A DNA stretch of 64,000 nt from RGIG250 sp964540025 (lineage in GTDB: Bacteria > Bacillota > Negativicutes > Selenomonadales > Selenomonadaceae): positions 32,941 through 96,940 of the forward strand of contig CAZIKQ010000003.1 of assembly GCA_964540025.1 (NCBI GenBank). Direction: 5' to 3'. Shown here in pieces: positions 18,907 through 28,303 of this stretch. The notes below the pieces were generated by a model that saw only the letters and a list, made by a program, of their open reading frames with translations, ran no database searches and had not been told where the DNA came from. Each line of letters begins with the position of its first letter. Position 1 is the stretch's first letter. Both the position numbers and the translations under genes were made by a program.

Positions 18907-20091
18907 ATGACAGAATTATTACTGGAACGCTACTTTGGCGGAGTGATGCCAAGGGGAGATAATTCAGACGACCGAAAGAAAATCGGGCAATTTACCGGAA
19001 TCGTTGGTATTATTGTAAATCTGCTTCTTTTTGCACTGAAACTTGCTTTAGGTCTTATTACATCATCACTGGCAATAGTGGCTGATGCCATTAATAATTT
19101 ATCAGATGCAGGCGTGTCCCTTGTTACGATTCTTGGTTTTAGATTTGCGGCTAAACCAGCCGATGGCGAACATCCTTATGGTCATGGACGAATTGAGTAC
19201 CTTACGGGTCTATTTTTGGCGGTAATAATTCTTGTTGTTGGCCTTAAAACAGCAGAAGAGTCTTATCAACGCATCATCTCACCGGTGGAGATAAGTGTCG
19301 ACTCTGTAATAATTGGCGGACTCACTCTTTCAATTTTTACAAAACTGTGGCTTGGTCATTTCTACAAGTCAATAGGAAATCGGATCGGCTCTGTGGCTAT
19401 AAGAGCAGCCGCTACAGATAGCTTTTCAGATTGTATTTCAACCGGTGGCGTAATGCTGAGTATTCTTGTTTATTATTTCGGCGGATACAATATCGATGGA
19501 TATGCAGGAATGATTGTCGCCCTGTTTATTTTACTTACCGGATATCATGCTGCAGATGACACGTTAAAGCCGTTACTGGGAACCAACCCGGATGAAGAGA
19601 TTACGGCCAGAATTGATGAAATCGTGAAAAAATGTAAGAATATTCTCGGCTATCATGATTTGGTGATACACAGCTATGGACCGAATCATTCCTTTGCTAC
19701 ACTTCATGCAGAAATTTCCGCAGATTATGATATAGTATCTGCCCACGATATTATAGATACACTGGAAAAAAGGATCAACGATGAGCTGGGGATAGAGATA
19801 ATCATACATATGGATCCTGTAGATCTAAATAGCACTGAGAAAAAGATATGTCAAAAAGTAGTCGAAGATATTTTGAAGGGTATTGATGCCGGACTTTCCT
19901 TACATGATTTTCACCTCACTAAATCTAAGGGAAACCAGAAAAAGATGTGCTTTGAGATAATGGTCCCTTATGGATATAAAATAGACGATGAACGGCTAAA
20001 GGGAATAATTTTTGAAGAACTGCTTAATAGGTGCAGCCCTTACACGGCATCCATACACTTGGATCACCCGTATCAACACAGTTGTTCCTGA
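18907..20091 (+). CDS. Cation diffusion facilitator family transporter
   Basis: A 394-residue CDF transporter with six membrane helices and a C-terminal cytoplasmic ferredoxin-like domain extended by about 90 residues. The metal site of the family is visible in helices 2 and 5 (DAINNLSDAG and ATDSFSDCIST), and the loop HPYGHGRIEYL is typical. CDF proteins export Zn2+, Mn2+, Fe2+ or Co2+ in exchange for protons. The DxxxD pattern in helix 2 (Asp-Ala-Ile-Asn-Asn-Leu-Ser-Asp) is closer to Mn/Fe-type members than to the classic Zn HxxxD. The start ATG is fixed by GGAGGA at 18897-18902. Confidence 0.88.
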   Translation: MTELLLERYFGGVMPRGDNSDDRKKIGQFTGIVGIIVNLLLFALKLALGLITSSLAIVADAINNLSDAGVSLVTILGFRFAAKPADGEHPYGHGRIEYLTGLFLAVIILVVGLKTAEESYQRIISPVEISVDSVIIGGLTLSIFTKLWLGHFYKSIGNRIGSVAIRAAATDSFSDCISTGGVMLSILVYYFGGYNIDGYAGMIVALFILLTGYHAADDTLKPLLGTNPDEEITARIDEIVKKCKNILGYHDLVIHSYGPNHSFATLHAEISADYDIVSAHDIIDTLEKRINDELGIEIIIHMDPVDLNSTEKKICQKVVEDILKGIDAGLSLHDFHLTKSKGNQKKMCFEIMVPYGYKIDDERLKGIIFEELLNRCSPYTASIHLDHPYQHSCS

Positions 20092-20260
20092 GCCTGAACA
20101 ATTTCTTAATTGTTGCTTCGTGCATCCCCAGTACATTGAGATATTTCACATCTTCCTTGTATTGATCATAGGTTATATTTTCCCTTGCTTAGCAGTGAAT
20201 GCACTGTTGTGAAGGCTTTAGTTGCCGCAACAAATCACAGGCTTAAACATATTAAAATTT
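20092..20260 (-). other. Gap between convergent genes with a protein-like minus-strand stretch
   Basis: No confident gene. On the minus strand about 30 codons (from about 20185 downwards) read ITYDQYKEDVKYLNVLGM followed by HEATIKKLF, which looks protein-like, then run on into the cdf 3' end and stop. There is no ribosome site. It may be a gene remnant. Confidence 0.2.
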
Positions 20261-20965
20261 TTAGCGAATCGCTGCTTCAAAGGCAATCCGTAACATGTCA
20301 TCAAATGTTGTCGTTCTTTCTTCGGGAGTTGTTTCTTCACCGGTTATGAGATGATTGCTGACTGTAAACAGGGCAAGCCCTTCTACATGGTATTTGGCAG
20401 CGAGCAGATAAAGGGCGGCCGCTTCCATTTCAGCGGCGAGAACACCGTAATCCTGAAGCTTTTTTAAGTTGATCTCATCATCATAGAGCCTGTCCTGGGA
20501 AAGGACATTACCTACATGCACTTTAATTCCATATTCTCTTGCAACAGCTACAGAGCGTTCCAAAAAAGAATAATCAGCCGTAGGGGAAAAAGTGATACAC
20601 GGTCCAAAAGTGTTGCGGATCATAGAAGAGTCTGTAGTGCAGGACTGAGCAATGACAACATCGCGAACTTTTATGTATTCCTGCATGGCTCCACAGGTTC
20701 CCACCCGGACAAGGCGCTTTACCCCGTAATCCTTGATCAATTCGTTGACGTATATAGATATAGAGGGCATACCCATGCCTGTACCCATAACGGAAATCCG
20801 TTCACCTTTGTAAAAACCTGTATAACCAAGAATGTTTCTGGTTGAATTAAATTGTTTAACGTCAGTTAAAAAAACTTCAGCCGCATGCTTTGCTCTGAGA
20901 GGATCTCCCGGAAGAAGAATGCGCTCAGCTACTTCACCTGGTTCACCAGAAATATGCCATCCCAT
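20261..20965 (-). CDS. deoD: Purine-nucleoside phosphorylase, DeoD type
   Basis: A 234-residue protein of the hexameric PNP family: the start HISGEPGEVAERILLPGDPL with the phosphate-binding Gly-Asp-Pro, MGTGMGMPSISIYVNELI, RVGTCGAMQ, the substrate motif AAEMEAAALYLLA, and SNHLITGE with the catalytic Asp replaced by Asn (DeoD has SDHI/SDHL at this place). It phosphorolyses purine nucleosides in salvage. The ATG at 20965 follows GAAGGT at the right distance; upstream ATGs in the frame have none. Monocistronic, against the direction of its neighbours. Confidence 0.9.
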   Translation of the reverse strand: MGWHISGEPGEVAERILLPGDPLRAKHAAEVFLTDVKQFNSTRNILGYTGFYKGERISVMGTGMGMPSISIYVNELIKDYGVKRLVRVGTCGAMQEYIKVRDVVIAQSCTTDSSMIRNTFGPCITFSPTADYSFLERSVAVAREYGIKVHVGNVLSQDRLYDDEINLKKLQDYGVLAAEMEAAALYLLAAKYHVEGLALFTVSNHLITGEETTPEERTTTFDDMLRIAFEAAIR

Positions 20966-21147
20966 ATGTATACCTTCTTTCATAAGATTTTTATACAATT
21001 ACTTTAATATATATTGTATTCTTTTACAAGTGTATATGGAAAATGTAGATATTTTTTATAAAAGCATAATGACAGGCAGGAATTGATTACAATAGACGAG
21101 AATAATCTGTGAATCAGATTTGATGTAATTATTTCAATATTTAGGTG

Positions 21148-22125
21148 ATGAATTTGTTATCAAAATCTTATTCTCTAATCAGAAAAGAACTTGATGAGGT
21201 TGAAGATTGTCTACGGAAGGTTTCTGAAACGACTTTTCCTCTGTTATCTGGCATTGGAAGCAGTCTTATAAGTGCCGGCGGAAAAAGACTGCGTCCCGCG
21301 CTGTTTTTGTTGGCCGCCAAATTGTCAAGAAAGGATAATTATGATGATATCGTACCACTGGCAGCATCGTTGGAGCTTATCCATGTGGCATCTTTAATCC
21401 ATGATGATGTCATAGATAATTCCCTTTTGCGCAGGGGAAAAGAAACAGCAAATGCAAGATATGGTAATCATGTGGCGGTTTTAGCCGGCGATTACTTTTT
21501 TGCCAGCGCATTTGGTTTGATTAGTGACAAAGAATATCCGAGAATTATAGGGAAAAAGCTTATTGAGCTTGTAAAACTACTGGCAGTTGGAGAAATTCAA
21601 CAGGACTCCTCATTGTATACAATTCCCGCCGGCGAGGATACATATTATTGCCAAATCGAAAAAAAGACGGCTGCATTCATGGCTGTCTGCTGTGAAATTG
21701 GTGCCTTGGTGGAAGGAATGGGGACTGATATTTCTAATAAACTTTATAACTATGGCCATAATTTAGGAATGGCATTTCAGATTACCGATGATTTGCTGGA
21801 TGTGACCAGCAATGAGGAAACGCTAGGCAAACCGGCAGGGTGTGACATTAAGCAGGGCGTAATAACTTTGCCAGTTATTTATGCTTTGGAATGCTCTTCT
21901 AAAAAAGAAAGACTGGCGGCTATAATTTCCAATCCCTTGATGAGTGATGAGGAATTGCGGGAGGCTGTTATGATCGTCAAGGAGAGTGAAGGTGTTGCCA
22001 GGTCGAATAAAAAAATCCAGGAGTACGTCAATAAGGCCAAGTCATTTATTCCTGAAGAATGTAGCGAAAATTTAAGAAAATCCTTTGTCCTTTTAGCTGA
22101 TTATATCTTGAAACGTAATTATTGA
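21148..22125 (+). CDS. Polyprenyl diphosphate synthase (trans-prenyltransferase)
   Basis: A roughly 325-residue member of the IspA/HepT family. The first Asp-rich motif is LIHDDVIDNS with the following LRRGKETAN, the second is FQITDDLLDV; GGKRLRPAL is the usual lysine/arginine start region. Such enzymes build the long side chain (C30-C50) of menaquinone or similar quinones. The downstream UbiD- and UbiA-like genes support this. The start is uncertain: ATG at 21148 lies within AGGTGAT (21143-21149), and a TTG at 21154 is better spaced from that site. Confidence 0.88.
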   Translation: MNLLSKSYSLIRKELDEVEDCLRKVSETTFPLLSGIGSSLISAGGKRLRPALFLLAAKLSRKDNYDDIVPLAASLELIHVASLIHDDVIDNSLLRRGKETANARYGNHVAVLAGDYFFASAFGLISDKEYPRIIGKKLIELVKLLAVGEIQQDSSLYTIPAGEDTYYCQIEKKTAAFMAVCCEIGALVEGMGTDISNKLYNYGHNLGMAFQITDDLLDVTSNEETLGKPAGCDIKQGVITLPVIYALECSSKKERLAAIISNPLMSDEELREAVMIVKESEGVARSNKKIQEYVNKAKSFIPEECSENLRKSFVLLADYILKRNY

Positions 22126-22149
22126 TTTTGTTATTAAGGAGGAGAAAAT

Positions 22150-22353
22150 ATGTTTGGCATTGGTGTTCCGGAACTTATTCTTATTCTTATAATTGGCCTG
22201 GTAGTTTTTGGACCGGGAAAACTACCAGAGGTTGGCAAAGCCCTTGGCAAAGGCATTAATGAGTTCAAAAAAGCAACCTCTGATATAAGTGAACCAAAAC
22301 CAATGAACACGGAAAAACCTGAAAACAAAAGCGAAGTGAAGGAAGATGCCTGA
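22150..22353 (+). CDS. tatA: Twin-arginine translocase subunit TatA
   Basis: A 67-residue TatA: short N-terminus, one membrane helix ([20 protein letters not shown], with the conserved Phe-Gly-Pro hinge), an amphipathic helix ([15 protein letters not shown]) and a charged tail. TatA oligomers form the passage for folded proteins. The ribosome site AAGGAGGAG is excellent. tatC follows with an 8-base overlap. No TatB is seen, so this is a minimal TatAC system as in other Firmicutes. Confidence 0.95.
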   Translation: MFGIGVPELILILIIGLVVFGPGKLPEVGKALGKGINEFKKATSDISEPKPMNTEKPENKSEVKEDA

Positions 22354-23200
22354 GGAGCCTAACTCTCAAAAAGGAAGCTTCAATAATGGCATAGATGGCA
22401 GAAATCCTATAGATTCTGATGAAAAAGGTGCCGGTCAAAACTGTGACAACAGCGAACTGAAAGAGGCTGGCGGGTCTGGTGAACCAGTAAATGAGAAGGA
22501 GATTGATGATGGCAGTATGTCGATCATTGCCCATCTGGAAGAATTACGTTGGCGTTTAATTCGTGCAATCTTGGCAGTCTTGATTTGTAGTGGTATTTGT
22601 TATTGCTTTATTGAAGAGATAATGACTTTTATCTCAGAACCGATAGGGAAATTATATTATTTGCAACCTTCGGAGGCTTTTTTTACTTATCTGAAGGTAT
22701 CAGTCTTTTGCGGTTTCATATTGGCGCTGCCTATCGTTTTTTATCAAATGTGGTGTTTTGTCCTGCCAGCTCTAACCATTAAAGAACGATATATAGCCGC
22801 GGTCATAGTACCTTCTTCGGTAATTCTCTTTTTGTCGGGGCTAGCATTTTCTTTTTTTCTGGTAATGCCTGCTGCTTTGAAGTTCTTTGGCGGATTTGGA
22901 AGTGATTCACTGCTGCCCATGTTTTCGGTGGCCAGGTACTTTGATTTTATGTTTTCATTTATTCTTCCCTTTGGCTTTGTGTTTGAACTGCCATTAGTTA
23001 TTGTCATTGCGGCAAAGCTGGGATTTTTATCTTCAAAATTTTTGGGAGATAAACGGCGTTATGTTATCTTTTTATCCTTTGTGATAGGAGCGGTTATTAC
23101 GCCTACTCCTGATATTTTTACTCAGATCATGGTAGCTCTTCCCATGATTATTCTTAATGAGTTAAGTTATTTTATCGTCAGATTCATTTTAAGAAAGTGA
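22346..23200 (+). CDS. tatC: Twin-arginine translocase subunit TatC
   Basis: A 284-residue TatC with six membrane helices. The receptor motif at the N-terminus is [15 protein letters not shown], and the later [12 protein letters not shown] region is also typical. TatC binds twin-arginine signal peptides. Unusually, about 57 hydrophilic, Asn/Asp/Glu/Gly-rich residues precede the conserved start. The upstream ATG has GAAGGA very close by, while the internal ATG before [10 protein letters not shown] has no good site, so the extension may be real. The position just before the UbiD/UbiA genes suggests export of quinone-linked redox enzymes. Confidence 0.92.
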   Translation: MPEEPNSQKGSFNNGIDGRNPIDSDEKGAGQNCDNSELKEAGGSGEPVNEKEIDDGSMSIIAHLEELRWRLIRAILAVLICSGICYCFIEEIMTFISEPIGKLYYLQPSEAFFTYLKVSVFCGFILALPIVFYQMWCFVLPALTIKERYIAAVIVPSSVILFLSGLAFSFFLVMPAALKFFGGFGSDSLLPMFSVARYFDFMFSFILPFGFVFELPLVIVIAAKLGFLSSKFLGDKRRYVIFLSFVIGAVITPTPDIFTQIMVALPMIILNELSYFIVRFILRK

Positions 23201-23206
23201 GCTTCA

Positions 23207-24664
23207 ATGGCATACAGAGACTTGCGAGAGTTTGTGGCAGAGCTGGAAAAGCGAGGTTTGCTTAAGCGGATAAAGACTCCGGTAAGCTGTGACCTTGAAA
23301 TTACCGAAATAACGGATCGCATTTCCAAACGAGAGGGAACCGGAAATGTGGCTCTTCTCTTTGAAAACGTAGTCGGTTACGATATCCCGGTGTTAATAAA
23401 CGCTTTCGGCAGTATGGAACGTATGGCTTTAGCGTTGGGAGTCGGTACAATTGAGGACTTGGCAGACGAAATTCGTGCCATGTTAAAGTTGCCCTACATA
23501 TCATTTCAAAATAAAATGGATGTTATTTCAATAGTTCCAATGATAAAAAGGGCGATAAATTTTCCTAAATATGTAAAAAATGCCCCCTGCCAGGAAGTAA
23601 TTGAGAAAGTGCCTGATTTAGATAAGTTCCCAATTTTAAGGTGCTGGCCACAGGATGGAGGCCCATTTATAACCCTTCCTCTTGTATTTACAAAAAATCC
23701 GGCTACTGGAAAAAGAAATGTGGGAATGTATCGCCTCCAAAAGTATGATAAACGTACAACCGGAATGCATTGGCATATTCATAAAAATGGGGCTGATAAC
23801 TACAGAGATACGATAGCCGCCGGTAAAAAACATATGGAGGTTGCGGTAGCAATTGGTACCGATCCCGCCCTTACTTATGCGGCTACAGCTCCTTTGCCCA
23901 GAGATGTAGATGAGATGGTTTTTGCCGGTTTCCTAAGGCATAAGTCTGTAGAGCTTACAAAGTGCGTAACAGTTGACGTTGAGGTTCCCGCTGCCAGTGA
24001 GATAATCTTAGAGGGGTATGTAGAGGCAGGAGAAGTCAGAAGAGAAGGACCTTTTGGGGATCATACCGGTTACTACTCTCTGGCGGATGATTATCCTGTA
24101 TTCCACATTACCTGTATAACGCACCGGAAAAATCCCATATACGCAGCAACTATAGTTGGCCGTCCACCTATGGAAGATTGTTATATGGCAAAAGCAACCG
24201 AACGAATTTTCCTGCCTGTCCTTCAGCAGATAATTCCCGAAATAGTTGATATAAATTTGCCGCTTACCGGCGTGTTTCATAACTGCGCCATGGTGTCTAT
24301 TAAGAAAACGTATCCCCAGCAGGCTAAAAAGGTGATGCAGGCTATTTGGGGCATGGGTCAAATGATGTTCACAAAGATGATCATAGTAGTTGATGAACAT
24401 GTTGATGTCCAAAATGAGAAGGAGGTTTGGTGGAGGGTATTCAATAACATTGATGCTAAAAGTGACATTATTATGGTTGATGGACCACTGGATGCTTTAG
24501 ATCATTCTTCGCCGATGGCAAAATGGGGCACTAAGCTTGGTATTGATGCAACAAAAACATGGCCGGAAGAAGGCCACACGAGAGAATGGCCAGATGAAAT
24601 ATTAATGAGCGAAATAGTCAAGCGAAATGTCAATGAGAAGTGGAAGGATCTTGGCCTTGACTGA
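23207..24664 (+). CDS. UbiD-family prenylated-flavin decarboxylase
   Basis: A 485-residue UbiD-type protein, the normal length. It starts YRDLREFVAELEKRGLLKRI, contains MHWHIHKNGADNY and EGPFGDHTGYYS (the latter around the active-site Glu) and ends with the usual C-terminal helix region. These enzymes use prenylated FMN made by UbiX to decarboxylate aromatic or alpha,beta-unsaturated acids. The position between polyprenyl synthase and a UbiA-like prenyltransferase suggests a step in quinone (futalosine-type menaquinone or similar) synthesis. No UbiX gene is in the window. Confidence 0.9.
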   Translation: MAYRDLREFVAELEKRGLLKRIKTPVSCDLEITEITDRISKREGTGNVALLFENVVGYDIPVLINAFGSMERMALALGVGTIEDLADEIRAMLKLPYISFQNKMDVISIVPMIKRAINFPKYVKNAPCQEVIEKVPDLDKFPILRCWPQDGGPFITLPLVFTKNPATGKRNVGMYRLQKYDKRTTGMHWHIHKNGADNYRDTIAAGKKHMEVAVAIGTDPALTYAATAPLPRDVDEMVFAGFLRHKSVELTKCVTVDVEVPAASEIILEGYVEAGEVRREGPFGDHTGYYSLADDYPVFHITCITHRKNPIYAATIVGRPPMEDCYMAKATERIFLPVLQQIIPEIVDINLPLTGVFHNCAMVSIKKTYPQQAKKVMQAIWGMGQMMFTKMIIVVDEHVDVQNEKEVWWRVFNNIDAKSDIIMVDGPLDALDHSSPMAKWGTKLGIDATKTWPEEGHTREWPDEILMSEIVKRNVNEKWKDLGLD

Positions 24665-25514
24665 AATAAATCGACTCCTTCGCGCCCATATAAAAAATGT
24701 TGCTATTCATCATACTATTTTTGATTTGCCCTTTGCTTATGTTGGCGCAATTCTTGCTTCAGGGGGCAATCCTGGCTGGAAGGTTTTGATCTGGATAACA
24801 TTGGCTTTAACCGGGGCTCGCTGCGCAGCCTTGGCTATTGACAATTTAGTGGATTTCAAATACGATAAAGTTCATCCAAGGTTTACTAAACGCCCGATGG
24901 TTACAGGTGATTTAAGCAAAAGGGATGCGATAATATTTATTGCTGTTTGCACAGTGATAATGATTTATTCCGTCATTCAGTTGCCAGATATATGTCTCAA
25001 ACTTCTGCCAGTTGCCGCTCTTCCATCAATTGTTTATCCATTTATGAAGAGAATAACCTGTTTGTGCCATGCAGTTTTAGGAGTCGCTATAGCAATGGCT
25101 CCAGCCGGAGGTTGGATAGCTGCCGGAGGCAGTATAGATTGGAATTTAATACTGCTTTGCTCGGCTGTAGGTCTGTGGATAGGTTCCTTTGACGTTATAT
25201 ACGGGGCTCAGGATATAGAATTTGATATTAGCCAGGGCCTTCATTCCATAGCCGTTTCAGTGGGAGCAGTTAATGCTTTTCGATTAGCGGCTATCGGTCA
25301 TGCTATGTCTATTGGGACATTTATCTGGCTGGGAATAAGAATGAGCTTAAATTGTCTGTATTTTATTGGTATAGCCTTGGCCGCCTGTACTCTGGTATAT
25401 CAGCATCGAATTGCTGATTACAGGGATTTTTCCTGGCTTACCCAGAAGTATTTTATGCGGAATGGCATCGTATCTATAGTCATTTTAGTGTTTACATTTG
25501 CCAGCTTTTTATAA
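24657..25514 (+). CDS. UbiA-family prenyltransferase
   Basis: A 285-residue membrane enzyme with about eight or nine helices. The two Asp-rich motifs are in place: DNLVDFKYDKVHPRF (NDxxDxxxD type) and GAQDIEFDIS. It attaches a polyprenyl chain to an aromatic acceptor. Together with UbiD- and HepT-like genes it points to menaquinone or ubiquinone-like synthesis; the MqnP/UbiA distinction cannot be made by eye. I favour the TTG at 24657 (AAGGA nine bases upstream, 8-base overlap with the UbiD gene) over the ATG at 24627, which has no ribosome site. Confidence 0.88.
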   Translation: MTEINRLLRAHIKNVAIHHTIFDLPFAYVGAILASGGNPGWKVLIWITLALTGARCAALAIDNLVDFKYDKVHPRFTKRPMVTGDLSKRDAIIFIAVCTVIMIYSVIQLPDICLKLLPVAALPSIVYPFMKRITCLCHAVLGVAIAMAPAGGWIAAGGSIDWNLILLCSAVGLWIGSFDVIYGAQDIEFDISQGLHSIAVSVGAVNAFRLAAIGHAMSIGTFIWLGIRMSLNCLYFIGIALAACTLVYQHRIADYRDFSWLTQKYFMRNGIVSIVILVFTFASFL

Positions 25515-25653
25515 GTTGCTCATATGATATTTTCACTGAGTTTTATTCAATTTTGATGGAGATGAATATTTCATTACACTGATCAAAGAAATTTTCCACT
25601 TTCTGAAGTGGTGAATATCATCTCTAATGATCTCTGAAGAAAGGTTGATAGTT

Positions 25654-26532
25654 ATGTCCGCAAGAATCCTTTCCGGAAAAGAATTTGCCGCCAAAATTAA
25701 AGAGGCAGCAAAGGAAGACGCTTTGGCATTTAGGGATAAATATGGCTTCATGCCGGGCTTAGCGGTAATTATAGTAGGCGAAGATCCTGCTTCCCAGGTT
25801 TACGTTCGAAATAAGAACAAGGCTTGCGAGGAGTTGGGTTTCCACTCTGAGATGATTGCCCTGCCTGCCGATACTTCAAAGGATGAGCTCCTCAGCAGGA
25901 TAGATTCATTAAATGCTGACAAGAAAATAAGCGGCATTCTCGTACAGTTGCCATTGCCAAAGGCGTTGCAGCCTTTCGAGTATGAAGTGTTAAACCGAAT
26001 TGATCCCATGAAGGATGTTGATGGGTTCCATCCAGTCAATGTAGGAAGGCTCGTTACTGGTCAGGAATCTCTTGTACCCTGTACTCCTGCCGGCTGTGTA
26101 AGGATGCTTGAACTGGCCGATATTCCTCTGGATGGGGCTAATGCGGTTGTAATTGGTCGCAGTAATATAGTTGGCAAACCTATGATAAGTCTTCTTTTAG
26201 AAAAGAATGCTACCGTTACTGTATGTCATTCTCATACAAAAAATCTTGCCGAGATTTGCCGCAATGCCGATGTTCTTGTGGCGGCAGTCGGAAAGCCTCT
26301 GTTTGTAAAGGCTGATATGGTAAAACCGGGAGCAACTGTAATCGATGTTGGCATAAATCGCATTGAACCAAAGAAGCTTGTTGGTGATGTGGATTACGAC
26401 TCAGTTAAAGAAGTTGCCGGTGCGATTACTCCAGTTCCAGGTGGCGTGGGCTTGCTGACAATTGCCATGCTGATGGCAAATACTGTTAAGGCGGCGAAGC
26501 TGCAGGCTGGGGAAAATATGACGATTGCTTAA
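25654..26532 (+). CDS. folD: Bifunctional methylene-THF dehydrogenase / methenyl-THF cyclohydrolase FolD
   Basis: A 292-residue FolD. Visible features are [16 protein letters not shown] at the start, [20 protein letters not shown] with the catalytic Tyr/Lys, the ILVQLPLPK signature, [13 protein letters not shown], the NADP loop [11 protein letters not shown] and the C-terminal TPVPGGVG. It interconverts methylene-, methenyl- and formyl-THF. It is followed 19 bases later by fhs, so the pair covers the formate-to-methylene-THF branch. The ATG at 25654 (AAAGG upstream) is better than the frame's earlier ATG. Confidence 0.96.
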   Translation: MSARILSGKEFAAKIKEAAKEDALAFRDKYGFMPGLAVIIVGEDPASQVYVRNKNKACEELGFHSEMIALPADTSKDELLSRIDSLNADKKISGILVQLPLPKALQPFEYEVLNRIDPMKDVDGFHPVNVGRLVTGQESLVPCTPAGCVRMLELADIPLDGANAVVIGRSNIVGKPMISLLLEKNATVTVCHSHTKNLAEICRNADVLVAAVGKPLFVKADMVKPGATVIDVGINRIEPKKLVGDVDYDSVKEVAGAITPVPGGVGLLTIAMLMANTVKAAKLQAGENMTIA

Positions 26533-26551
26533 TTCAGGAGGGATAATGACT

Positions 26552-28219
26552 ATGAAAACAGATGTAGAAATTGCTCAGGAAGCGAAGATTCGCCCGATTG
26601 GTGAAATAGCGGAGAAACTTGGTCTTACAAATGACGAGATTGAGTATTACGGTAAATACAAAGCAAAGATTACCCTCGGCGCCTATGAACGGGTAAAGGA
26701 AAATAAGAACGGTAAACTAATTCTTGTTACGGCAATAAATCCCACCTCAGCCGGTGAAGGGAAAACCACCACAAGCGTTGGTTTGGCCGATGCTTTCCAT
26801 GTTATAGGGAAAAATGTGGCTGTGGCACTTCGTGAGCCTTCCCTTGGGCCGTGCTTTGGTGTGAAGGGCGGCGCTGCTGGTGGCGGCTATGCCCAAGTCG
26901 TTCCTATGGAGGATATAAATCTCCATTTTACTGGAGATTTCCATGCCATTACAACTGCACACAATCTTTTGGCTGCGGTGATTGATAACCACATTCAGCA
27001 GGGTAATGCTCTTGATATTGATGTCCGTCGCATTGTATGGAAGCGTGTCCTTGATTTGAATGATCGTGCCCTCAGGCATGTGGTCATCGGGCTGGGCGGC
27101 AAGGCTCACGGTGTTCCCCGTGAGACCGGATTTGATATCACTGTTGCTTCGGAAATGATGGCGATTCTTTGTCTGTCCTCGGGTCTTCAGGATATGAAAG
27201 AGCGGTTGGGAAGGATCGTCATTGCTTACGACCGTTCAGGAAGGGCAATTCGTGCTGCCGAGCTGAATGTAACCGGGGCTTTGACGCTTCTCTTTAAGGA
27301 TGCAATCAAACCAAATCTTGTCCAAACCTTGGAAGGAACACCTGCCTTTATCCATGGCGGTCCCTTTGCAAACATTGCCCATGGCTGCAATAGTGTAATG
27401 GCGACAAAATTTGCCCTTAAGTTTGCCGATTACGTAGTAACTGAGGCAGGCTTTGGCGCTGATCTCGGCGCTGAAAAATTCCTTGATATAAAGTGTCGCT
27501 TTGCTGGCTTCAATCCGGATGCAGTTGTAATTGTCGCTACCGTCCGGGCATTGAAAATGCACGGTGGCTTAGGCAAAAAAGAACTGGATAAGATTGACAT
27601 GGAAGCTCTTAAAAAGGGTATGGCAAACCTCACAAAGCACATTGAGAACATTCATGCCTTTGGATTACCTGCGGTTGTCGCCCTTAACGCTTTTCCAACC
27701 GATACTCCTGAAGAAATTGCACTCGTGGAGAAAATGTGTAGCGAAATGGGAGCTGAAGTTGCTTTGTCTGAAGTTTGGGCAAAAGGTGGCAAAGGCGGCG
27801 TAGAACTTGCTAAAAAAGTTGAGGCAGCCATTGAGAAACCCAAAAATTTCAAGTTTATGTATGATGTGAGCCAGACTATTCCTGAGAAGATTAGCGCTAT
27901 AGCTAAAACGATTTATGGTGCTGACGGTGTTGTTTTCACAGCAGATGCCAATAAGCAGATGAAAGAGATTGAAGATCTTGGTTATGACAAAATGCCGATA
28001 TGCATGGCAAAAACACAGTATTCCCTCAGTGATGATGAAACTAAAGTGGGGCGTCCCAGTGGATTTAACATCACAGTAAGAGAGCTTAAGATCTCTGCTG
28101 GAGCTGGTTTCATAGTTGCGCTAACCGGTAATATTCTTACCATGCCTGGTCTGCCTAAAAAGCCGGCCGCTGAAAACATGGATATTGATGAGAATGGTAT
28201 CATTACTGGACTGTTCTGA
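26552..28219 (+). CDS. fhs: Formate-tetrahydrofolate ligase
   Basis: A 555-residue FTHFS of standard length. The P-loop is [14 protein letters not shown] near residue 66, followed by [29 protein letters not shown] and the C-terminal [16 protein letters not shown] are also diagnostic. It makes 10-formyl-THF from formate, THF and ATP. AGGAGGG stands nine bases before the ATG at 26552; another in-frame ATG two codons earlier is too close to it. It forms a unit with folD. Fhs is widespread in anaerobic Firmicutes and does not by itself show acetogenesis. Confidence 0.97.
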   Translation: MKTDVEIAQEAKIRPIGEIAEKLGLTNDEIEYYGKYKAKITLGAYERVKENKNGKLILVTAINPTSAGEGKTTTSVGLADAFHVIGKNVAVALREPSLGPCFGVKGGAAGGGYAQVVPMEDINLHFTGDFHAITTAHNLLAAVIDNHIQQGNALDIDVRRIVWKRVLDLNDRALRHVVIGLGGKAHGVPRETGFDITVASEMMAILCLSSGLQDMKERLGRIVIAYDRSGRAIRAAELNVTGALTLLFKDAIKPNLVQTLEGTPAFIHGGPFANIAHGCNSVMATKFALKFADYVVTEAGFGADLGAEKFLDIKCRFAGFNPDAVVIVATVRALKMHGGLGKKELDKIDMEALKKGMANLTKHIENIHAFGLPAVVALNAFPTDTPEEIALVEKMCSEMGAEVALSEVWAKGGKGGVELAKKVEAAIEKPKNFKFMYDVSQTIPEKISAIAKTIYGADGVVFTADANKQMKEIEDLGYDKMPICMAKTQYSLSDDETKVGRPSGFNITVRELKISAGAGFIVALTGNILTMPGLPKKPAAENMDIDENGIITGLF

Positions 28220-28237
28220 TGAAAAATTTTTGATGGC

Positions 28238-28260
28238 AAAGGGCGGGGGAGACTCCGCCC
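28238..28260 (+). terminator. Possible terminator after fhs
   Basis: GGGCGG (28241-28246) can pair with CCGCCC (28255-28260). There is no T-run behind it, so the stem is only suggestive. Confidence 0.3.
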
Positions 28261-28303
28261 AATTCATCGTTATTTAACTGGTTTAATACGGGTGTATAAA
28301 GAT

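Noticed and set aside
24008..24412. 134-codon open frame on the minus strand
   Set aside because: Antisense to the well-conserved UbiD-family gene.
25594..25612. CCACTT/AAGTGG hairpin before folD as a regulatory element
   Set aside because: Six-base stem without a T-run or a known motif; likely chance.
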